Shown: positions 58,469 to 64,000 of the stretch, in pieces
Layout: each line of letters begins with the position of its first letter
Numbering within the stretch: the stretch's first letter is position 1
Assembly: GCF_031082405.1 (NCBI RefSeq)
Contig: NZ_JAVHJU010000051.1
Span: forward strand, 62,001 to 126,000
Direction: 5' to 3'
Source of the DNA: Amycolatopsis sp. A133
GTDB lineage: Bacteria; Actinomycetota; Actinomycetes; Mycobacteriales; Pseudonocardiaceae
DNA length: 64,000 bases
Translations under genes and position numbers: made by a program
The notes under the pieces: generated by a model
Database searches by the model: none
What the model was told of the DNA's origin: nothing
The model's input: only the letters and a program-made list of their open reading frames with translations

Positions 58469-60579
58469 TTCGCCTCCACGCGAGGCTCTTCCGGGGTCTC
58501 GAGGGTCAGGGTTTCCAGCGGGAGCGTCACCGGCTTCTCCGACGTCGGCGCCAGCGCGGCCAGCCGTCCGACGAACACGGCGCGCAGCGCGGTGCGGATG
58601 CGCTCGGCGACCTCGGTGTCCGTGCCGTCGGCGTCGATCACGACGTACCGGTCCGGGTCGGCCGCGGCCATCTCGGTGAGCAGGTGCTGGACGCGCCACT
58701 GGTCGTTCATCGAGGCCGTCTTGTCGCGCGGTGCCCCGTTCGGCGCGGCGTCCAGCAGGATCGTCAGGTCGGGACGCAGGCGGCCGGTCGCCCAGTCGGC
58801 GAGGCCTTCGAGCTCGTCACTGTCGAGCCCGGCGACGGCGGACAGGTGCGCCAGCGGCGAGTCGACGAACCGCTCCATCACGACCACCGAACCGGCGTCC
58901 AGCGCCGGCTGGACGTGCCGCTCCACGATGTCGGCCCGCACCGCGGCGGCGGCCAGGGCCTGGGCCCGCGCCCCGGTGAGCGAGGCGCCGGAGACCAGCG
59001 CGGCGAGCCGCTGGTCGTCGAGCGCCGGATCGGCCGCGACGACCACCGGCCGGGTGCCGCCGCGCATCCAGTCGGCGAGGTTGACGGCCTGGATCGCGGT
59101 GTTGATCGCGGTGGTGCCCTCGACGGCGACGAGGAAGCCGTTGACGCGCCGCGGCGTGCGGCGCAGCGCGTTGCGCAGGTCGGCGAGGATCGGCTCGGTG
59201 CGCTTGTCGTCCATCTGCCGGTAGGCGAAGAGCCCGGCGACCAGTGCGATCACGGCACCGGCGAACATGATCGGCCGGGTGCCGTCGACCGAGACCTTGC
59301 CACCCCAGACGTTGAAGGTGCGCGTCCCCAGGACACCGACCAGCACCGGGACGGTGACCGTGGTGCCGAACAGCACGAGCTTCATCATCAGCTGGTAGAT
59401 CGCGTTGATCCGGCCGCGGATGGCGTCCTCGACCCGCGAGCCGATGATCGTGACACCGGTGAGGAACGCTGTCCCCGCCCAGAAGCCGACCAGGACGACG
59501 GTGATGAGCGAAACCGACAGGTGGGGCGACAGCGCCACCAACGCGAGCGAGAGCCCGGCCGCGATGATGGAGACGCCGAACAGCCGGTCGTGCGGGAGCC
59601 GCCGGGAGAGCTTGGGCGCGAACGCCATCCCGGCGGCGAGGCCGACGAAGACGGCCAGCACGAGGAGGCTGAACGCCGAGTCACCGGCCCCGAGGCTGGA
59701 GGAGTACGGCTTGGCCGAGCCGATCACGGCGCCGCCGGCGGCGAACGCGCCGAACGCCCCGACCAGCAGCCCGCGCACGAGCGGCGTGGTGCGGATGAAC
59801 CGGAAGCCGTCGGCGATCATCGTGCCGATGCCGAGCTTTTCCTCGTCGGCCTGCTTGACCTTCTGCTCCGGCAGCGCGTGGACGTTGCGCAGCGAAAGCT
59901 CGGGAATCCGGGTGGCGATGAGGATCGCGCTGGCCAGGTAGAGCAAGGCGGTGATGACGACGACCAGCTTCGCGATGCGGAGGCTGGTGTCTTCGCCGGG
60001 GACGTGGAGGAAGTTCGTGTTGATGCCGGTGAGGATCGCGTTCGCGCCGGCCGCGGTGACGACGGCGAGGCCGTAGGTCATCACCATGCCGAGCTGGTTG
60101 GCCGTCTCGACCTGGTCGGGCCGGCGGAGCAGGTTCGGGACCGCCGCCTCTTTCGAGGGGATCCACATGCTCGCCGCGCTGCCGACGAGGAAGTTGCCGG
60201 CGAGCAGCCACCACGGCGCGCTGACGAAGGCGATGGACAGCAGGAAACCGCAGCGCAGCAGGTCGGAGACGACCATGACCTTGCGGCGGTCGAACCGGTC
60301 CGCGAGCAGCCCGCCCACGGGCGCGAACAACAGTCCCGGCGCCAGGCCGGTGAGCACCACGCCGACGAACGCGAAGTTCTGCGCGAAGTAGTTGTCCGTC
60401 AGCTTCGTGGCCAGGCCGGTGAGGGCGAGGATGTTCAGCCAGTCGGCCACGCTGCACAGGTACGTGACGCCCCAGAGCCGCCGGAAAGGTTTGATCGCCA
60501 GTACCCGCCGGACCCGGTTGATCGTGGACGCCTCGGCGCCCGACGACGCACCCGGACCGGCCCCGGGTACCGATCGCAC
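58465..60579 (-). CDS. MFS transporter fused to a degenerate thymidylate-kinase domain
   Basis: This 704-residue protein: residues about 25-440 form an MFS transporter ('LTGLAPGLLFAPVGGLLADR' and eleven to twelve hydrophobic helices). After a linker, residues about 478-690 follow the dTMP kinase fold ('VNGFLVAVEG', 'VVVMERFVDSPLAHLSAVAG', 'WATGRLRPDLTILLDAAP'). The kinase P-loop, normally GxDGxGKST, reads GTTAINTAIQ, so the catalytic Lys and Gly-rich turn are gone, and the DRY/F motif is ERF. Actinobacterial MFS/dTMP kinase fusions are known; here the kinase looks inactive. It is coupled to holB by a four-base overlap. Confidence 0.88.
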   Translation of the reverse strand: MRSVPGAGPGASSGAEASTINRVRRVLAIKPFRRLWGVTYLCSVADWLNILALTGLATKLTDNYFAQNFAFVGVVLTGLAPGLLFAPVGGLLADRFDRRKVMVVSDLLRCGFLLSIAFVSAPWWLLAGNFLVGSAASMWIPSKEAAVPNLLRRPDQVETANQLGMVMTYGLAVVTAAGANAILTGINTNFLHVPGEDTSLRIAKLVVVITALLYLASAILIATRIPELSLRNVHALPEQKVKQADEEKLGIGTMIADGFRFIRTTPLVRGLLVGAFGAFAAGGAVIGSAKPYSSSLGAGDSAFSLLVLAVFVGLAAGMAFAPKLSRRLPHDRLFGVSIIAAGLSLALVALSPHLSVSLITVVLVGFWAGTAFLTGVTIIGSRVEDAIRGRINAIYQLMMKLVLFGTTVTVPVLVGVLGTRTFNVWGGKVSVDGTRPIMFAGAVIALVAGLFAYRQMDDKRTEPILADLRNALRRTPRRVNGFLVAVEGTTAINTAIQAVNLADWMRGGTRPVVVAADPALDDQRLAALVSGASLTGARAQALAAAAVRADIVERHVQPALDAGSVVVMERFVDSPLAHLSAVAGLDSDELEGLADWATGRLRPDLTILLDAAPNGAPRDKTASMNDQWRVQHLLTEMAAADPDRYVVIDADGTDTEVAERIRTALRAVFVGRLAALAPTSEKPVTLPLETLTLETPEEPRVEAK

Positions 60580-60727
60580 GCCCTCGCTGATACGCCCACC
60601 CCACTAGTCACCGCGGTGCCGGACGCCCTCGGGAGGGACCCGACCGTGCAGCCAGGGTAGCCCGATCGGAGCCTGGCGCGCGGCACGCCCCCGTGGTGCG
60701 AGGCGGGTGGTGAACAGCGAACGGACG

Positions 60728-61336
60728 CTAGTCGAACAGTGCGGCCACGCTGCTGACCAGGCTGGACACCATCTCGATGGCGACAAAACCGAAGACGATC
60801 AGCAGCGCCACGGCGAGCATGACCCCCGCCGCACTCGACGACGGCCGGTTGAACGCCGGCATCGACATCGCCGGCATCCTCGGCAGCCGCCGCCGCTTGA
60901 CGGGCACGAGATCGACGTCGTCGACGTCGTCTTCGGCGGGCGGAACCGGCCGGAGGGGCCGCATCAGCTGCGGTGGCCGGGTCGGCCAGGTGCGCCGCCG
61001 GTTCCGCTGCCGGGGCAGCAGGCCCAGCGGCTGGTCTCCACCCAGGGTGCCCGCCGGCGGGATCGGACCCGGCGCTTTCACACCGGATACCTGGTCCTCG
61101 CGGAGCGTCTCCTCGACCATCCGGCGCACGACTTCTTCGTCGGGCTGCACCGGCCCGGCCACCGGCACGGCGGCGAGCTCGTGGCCATTCGGGACCGCGG
61201 TGCGCGGCTCGGGCGCCGCGGTGACCAGCCCGGAGACGGGATCCGCGAACATCTCGGCGGGTACTTCGGACAGCGTGCCGTCGCGCTGAGTGAGCTCGGG
61301 GCCATTGAAGAAGGGAGCCTCACCGTTCGCGCTCAT
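60728..61336 (-). CDS. Hypothetical tail-anchored membrane protein
   Basis: This 202-residue protein has a single C-terminal transmembrane helix ('AAGVMLAVALLIVFGFVAIE') preceded by a basic stretch ('VPVKRRRLPRMPAM') and a Pro/Asp-rich cytoplasmic region, with 'PDEEVVRRMVEETLREDQV' as its only likely helix. I do not recognise the family. GAGGTGG lies 8 bases before the ATG. It is about 150 bases upstream of the MFS/kinase fusion on the same strand. Confidence 0.7.
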   Translation of the reverse strand: MSANGEAPFFNGPELTQRDGTLSEVPAEMFADPVSGLVTAAPEPRTAVPNGHELAAVPVAGPVQPDEEVVRRMVEETLREDQVSGVKAPGPIPPAGTLGGDQPLGLLPRQRNRRRTWPTRPPQLMRPLRPVPPAEDDVDDVDLVPVKRRRLPRMPAMSMPAFNRPSSSAAGVMLAVALLIVFGFVAIEMVSSLVSSVAALFD

Positions 61337-61714
61337 GGTGACCACCTCACTACTGAATGTCCTCGCCTTTCCAGGGTAGCGACACAGGCGGATAACGCAT
61401 CCGCCCAATGGCTCTGTCTCCAGTGGAGGATCGGTCACGCAGCGCAAGCGCGCACCCGAACCCCCTGCAGTGTCCAGCCCGCGGGTGGCGGGGTCGACCG
61501 CTGATGGTGACAGATCGTGGTGAAACCGGTCACATGGTCGGCTGGGGCACGGTGGCCGGGGGCTGGCCCGGGGTGGCCAGTTTGGCGGTGCGGGCTTGGG
61601 GCGCGGATGGGGTGAGCTGGAGGGCCGTGGACGGCTTGGACGGCTTGGTCTTCAAGCCGATCCGGCCGTGCCGCCGGGGTGCACCCAGCCAAGCCACGCG
61701 GGCCCTTCTCCCGC
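61337..61714. other. Gene-free stretch
   Basis: About 380 bases with no gene I can support. The minus strand near 61530-61660 reads a Pro/Thr/Ala-rich peptide ('KPSKPSTALQLTPSAPQAR') in a different frame from the gene to its right; it could be a former C-terminal tail, or chance. Confidence 0.5.
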
Positions 61715-62506
61715 TCAGGGCACCTCCTCCTGTCCGAGGTCGATCATCTTCCGGCACCAGTCGCGGAGCATGCCGCGGCTGAAGGGGCTCAGCACCAGCT
61801 GGCGGCGGCCTTCGCCTCGGTCGAGCGCCGCCAGGGCGAAGCGGCCCAGGTCCGTGTCGACCAAGACGAAACCGTGGTCCGGGAACTCCGCGCACAGGCC
61901 GCCGAAGGCGAGCATGTCCAGGACCGCCGTGCCGGATCTCGGGCGGGCCAGTAGCTCGCGCATTGCGCCCACGTCGTCGTCCTGGCCGTCGTGGACCAGG
62001 CCGTCGTCGTCCACCGAGACCCAGATCGCACGGGCCGAATCGCCGTACGGGACCTCGGGGAGCTCGGCCACCAGCATTTCCGGCAGCTCCTCGAAGTCCG
62101 CCAGGTGGATCGCCGTGCGGCCGGGCAGCGAGCCCATCATGAACGCCCGCTCGCCGTCGGCGTAGCAGCGGATGTCCGCCACCTCCGGTCCTCCGTCGAA
62201 CACGCCGCACAGCGCCGCCCGGACCGAACCGCGCAGCATCAGCGACACCACCTCGAAGCCGACCTCGTTGAGCTCGCCGTTCTCGCCGAACGGCGTGCCG
62301 TCGATCCAGGCCGCCCACGCCACGTGCCGCTCGACCTCCTCCACCAGGTCCGCCGGGTCGTCCGAGACCGGGCCGTGGACCAGGATCTCGTGGTCGCTGA
62401 CGTCCGGGTTGTACAGCCGGTCGACCGGCTCGCGGTCCGGCATCGCCGCCAGCACCGGACCCGCGGCCAGTTCGAGCAGCTCCCGGGCCGCCGTGCGCTC
62501 AGCCAT
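61715..62506 (-). CDS. EspG-like paralogue family protein A
   Basis: This 263-residue protein has a C-terminal pattern, 'GTAVLDMLAFGGLCAEFPDH' then 'GFVLVDTDLGRFALAALDRG', shared with the two genes upstream. The strand-rich tail 'VDTDLGRFAL...RRQLVLSPFSRGMLRDWC' resembles the end of EspG-type ESX chaperones, but the resemblance is weak. The N-terminus is acidic ('DLVEEVERHVAWAAW'). It starts with ATG at 62506, overlapping the small ORF before it by 8 bases. Function unknown; a divergent ESX-associated family is my inference. Confidence 0.65.
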   Translation of the reverse strand: MAERTAARELLELAAGPVLAAMPDREPVDRLYNPDVSDHEILVHGPVSDDPADLVEEVERHVAWAAWIDGTPFGENGELNEVGFEVVSLMLRGSVRAALCGVFDGGPEVADIRCYADGERAFMMGSLPGRTAIHLADFEELPEMLVAELPEVPYGDSARAIWVSVDDDGLVHDGQDDDVGAMRELLARPRSGTAVLDMLAFGGLCAEFPDHGFVLVDTDLGRFALAALDRGEGRRQLVLSPFSRGMLRDWCRKMIDLGQEEVP

Positions 62507-62702
62507 GGCGTCGCCTCTCGCTCGGACCGGACTCGTCACCCGGGCCGGCCACGGCAGCCGACGGTCGCGGCTCCGGGACGCCGCTGTTCAGCTCCGCCGC
62601 CGCGAGGATCGCCTCGCGCACCGTCAGGTCCTTCGAAGCCGCCGCGACCACCCTGTCCACCCCCTCGCCTGTTGTTGTCCGCACCGCCGCTTGCTCAGGC
62701 AT
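62499..62702 (-). CDS. Small 67-residue ORF coupled between paralogues A and B
   Basis: It begins ATG CCT GAG over the stop of paralogue B (8-base overlap) and its stop overlaps the start of paralogue A (8-base overlap), which strongly suggests translational coupling. The sequence has one helix ('GVDRVVAAASKDLTVREAI') and a disordered Pro/Ser/Arg tail. I recognise no family. It could be a partner of the adjacent proteins, or simply an overlap frame. Confidence 0.5.
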   Translation of the reverse strand: MPEQAAVRTTTGEGVDRVVAAASKDLTVREAILAAAELNSGVPEPRPSAAVAGPGDESGPSERRRHG

Positions 62703-63492
62703 GCGTCTGCACCGCCTCGACGATCCACTGCTCGGCCGTGCTCCGCGACGCCGGACCCCACGTGACCGTCCAGCGCCCGCTCCGGGCCACCGCGGCGCTG
62801 AACTGGTACCGGCCGAGGTCGTTGTCCACCAGCCCGAACGCACCGTGCGGGTACTCGGCCAGGATCGCGTTGCGCACCGCGAGGTCGACCAGCACCGTGC
62901 CCAGCCGCGGCCGTGCGGCGCACTCCCGGATCAGCTCGACCGCCCGCTCGCACCGGCGGGGGATCAGCCCGCGCTCGTCGGTCTCGATGCGCAGGTGCTC
63001 CCCCGGCCCCGGCGGCCGGTCGGGCAGCCCGTCGAACACCCAGCCCGGCAGCTCGCTGAGGAAGCCCGACCGCAGCCGCGCGCGGTTGCCCAGCTTGTGC
63101 AGGACCGTGGTGTAGTCCTCGTCGCCGAAGAACCGGACCTCCCACGGCTTGGCCCGGGCCGGGAAGACTCCGGTGACCACGCCGCGGATGAATCCACCGC
63201 GCAGCGCCCGGTACAGCCCGACGGCTTCCGCGGTGACCTCGCCACCCGGCGCCAGGCCGATCGCCGCCATGCCGGCGACGAACCGCGTGTACTGCTCCAC
63301 CTCGTCCGCGAGGCTCCGCTCGACCGGCGGCGAGGAGCGACGACCCGGCAGCGGTCCGGTGTCCGCCAGCACCGGCGGGATCTCGAACTCGGGGTCGTAG
63401 AACTCCATCACCGAGGGCCGCTCCGGCACCTCGGCCGACAGCGGGGCGATGACCTCGTCGATGACGTCGAAGACGGCGACTGAGTTGCTCAC
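62695..63492 (-). CDS. EspG-like paralogue family protein B
   Basis: This 265-residue protein has 'FDVIDEVIAPLSAEVPERP' at the N-terminus, 'GGFIRGVVTGVFPARAKPWE' and 'SGFLSELPGWVFDGLPDRPP' in the middle, then 'GTVLVDLAVRNAILAEYPHG' and 'FGLVDNDLGRYQFSAAVARS' near the end. The helix, strand-rich core, LP-rich loop and GRY strand followed by 'WTVTWGPASRSTAEQWIVEA' recall EspG proteins. GTG start at 63492 without a convincing ribosome site, perhaps leaderless. Paralogous to A and to the partial gene at the edge. Confidence 0.65.
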   Translation of the reverse strand: MSNSVAVFDVIDEVIAPLSAEVPERPSVMEFYDPEFEIPPVLADTGPLPGRRSSPPVERSLADEVEQYTRFVAGMAAIGLAPGGEVTAEAVGLYRALRGGFIRGVVTGVFPARAKPWEVRFFGDEDYTTVLHKLGNRARLRSGFLSELPGWVFDGLPDRPPGPGEHLRIETDERGLIPRRCERAVELIRECAARPRLGTVLVDLAVRNAILAEYPHGAFGLVDNDLGRYQFSAAVARSGRWTVTWGPASRSTAEQWIVEAVQTHA

Positions 63493-63578
63493 CCTTAGAT
63501 TCAACACCCTGGCACCGACAATTTCTCGCACATGTGTTCGAGCGGGTGAGATCGGGCGTCGAGCGGTCGCCGAGCGGC

Positions 63579-64000
63579 TCACGCATGCTCCGGCACCCGC
63601 CCCTCGACGAACTCCGCGAGCCGCTCCACGCTGCCGGGCAGCCACCAGAGCCGGCGGTGGCCGCCCCGGCGTCTGCCCAGCGCCGCCAGGTGACGCCCAC
63701 GGTCGTCGTCGACGAACGCCAGCATCTCCCACGGCTGCCTCGAGCCGTCACGCACGATGTCGATCTGGACGGTGCCGAGCCGGGGCCGCCGCAGGTCGTC
63801 CAGCACGTCGAGGACGAGACACTCCTGCTCGGGCTCGAACACGCCGTGCTCGTCGGCGTCGAGGTACAGCCCCTCGCCCGGCGCCGGCGGAAGCGGAGCC
63901 AGGCGGCCGAACGCCGGACGGAGCAGCTCCGCGACCGAGCCCGGCGAAGGCCCGGACAGGCGCAGGCCGTCCCCGGCGATGCCGAACCTCGTCCGGTCGT
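63579..64000 (-). CDS. EspG-like paralogue family protein C, partial (N-terminus outside the window)
   Basis: The last 140 residues are seen; the frame stays open to the right edge. It carries 'GEGLYLDADEHGVFEPEQE', 'LGTVQIDIVRDGSRQPWEML' and 'AFVDDDRGRHLAALGRRRGG', matching in order the corresponding strands of paralogue B, and ends 'LAEFVEGRVPEHA'. The three genes point the same way and probably form one expression unit entering from the right. Confidence 0.6.
   Translation of the reverse strand, partial: DRTRFGIAGDGLRLSGPSPGSVAELLRPAFGRLAPLPPAPGEGLYLDADEHGVFEPEQECLVLDVLDDLRRPRLGTVQIDIVRDGSRQPWEMLAFVDDDRGRHLAALGRRRGGHRRLWWLPGSVERLAEFVEGRVPEHA

Overview
The window is a high-GC actinobacterial chromosome segment, most probably from a Pseudonocardiaceae member such as Amycolatopsis. 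The evidence is very high third-position GC, many GTG/TTG starts with ATGA/GTGA overlaps, Lsr2, ClpC, FhuF under an IdeR/DmdR-like iron box, ESX (type VII secretion) proteins, and a core whose gene order matches the M. tuberculosis block ppa - dacB - zinc metalloprotease - tilS - hpt - ... - ftsH - folE - folP - folB - folK - DUF3180 - DUF6779 - DUF2520 - panC - panD - coaX - ... - lysS - lsr2 - clpC. The genus is inference; the gene order is read from the sequence and compared with remembered M. tuberculosis order.

Layout. 1-8.7 kb: the end of a sirtuin-like gene, a membrane endonuclease/exonuclease/phosphatase-fold protein, a DrrAB-type ABC exporter, an AfsR-like regulator, an M1 metallopeptidase and pyroglutamyl peptidase. 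8.8-13.3 kb: a membrane protein with a Hydin-like domain, three ESX-type genes (EspC/WXG-like, a WXG-like substrate, YbaB-like) and, convergent to them, a membrane-anchored Hsp70-like protein. 13.4-26.3 kb: clpC, iron-regulated fhuF, a DinB-fold protein, an AraC regulator, lsr2, lysS, a methyltransferase, a divergent SDR/TetR pair with twin operators, then coaX, panD, panC and DUF2520 as one coupled operon for pantothenate/CoA. 26.5-36.6 kb: prsW, a 30-bp hairpin repeat array, DUF6779 with a decapeptide repeat, DUF3180, an inserted MerR gene, the folate operon folE-folP-folB-folK and ftsH.

36.8-46.2 kb: an ESX gene set (WXG-like, PPE-like, two EspG) lies between hpt and ftsH, the interval that holds PE/PPE, esx and espACD genes in M. 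tuberculosis. It is followed by hpt, tilS, a metalloprotease, a PBP4-type carboxypeptidase with a long cytoplasmic head, and ppa. 46.2-53 kb: a DHA2 drug exporter, glyA behind a convincing ZTP riboswitch, a stand-alone ribosomal L11 paralogue lacking most prolines of the thiostrepton loop, a gamma carbonic anhydrase, a secreted M14 carboxypeptidase, a TetR regulator and a Gre-like factor. 53-55.4 kb: a protein made of four tandem cold-shock domains, a decayed IS5-type element, and tRNA-Thr(CGT); perfect 16-bp inverted repeats enclose the cold-shock gene and the IS remnant. 55.5-64 kb: a predicted LAYTG-sorted surface protein, holB, an MFS/thymidylate-kinase fusion whose kinase P-loop is destroyed, a tail-anchored protein, and three tandem, distantly EspG-like paralogues with an overlapping 67-residue ORF.

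The strongest candidates for something undescribed are the four-domain cold-shock protein inside IS ends, the L11 paralogue, the MFS/pseudo-kinase fusion, the hpt-ftsH ESX insertion, and the paralogue cluster at the right edge.
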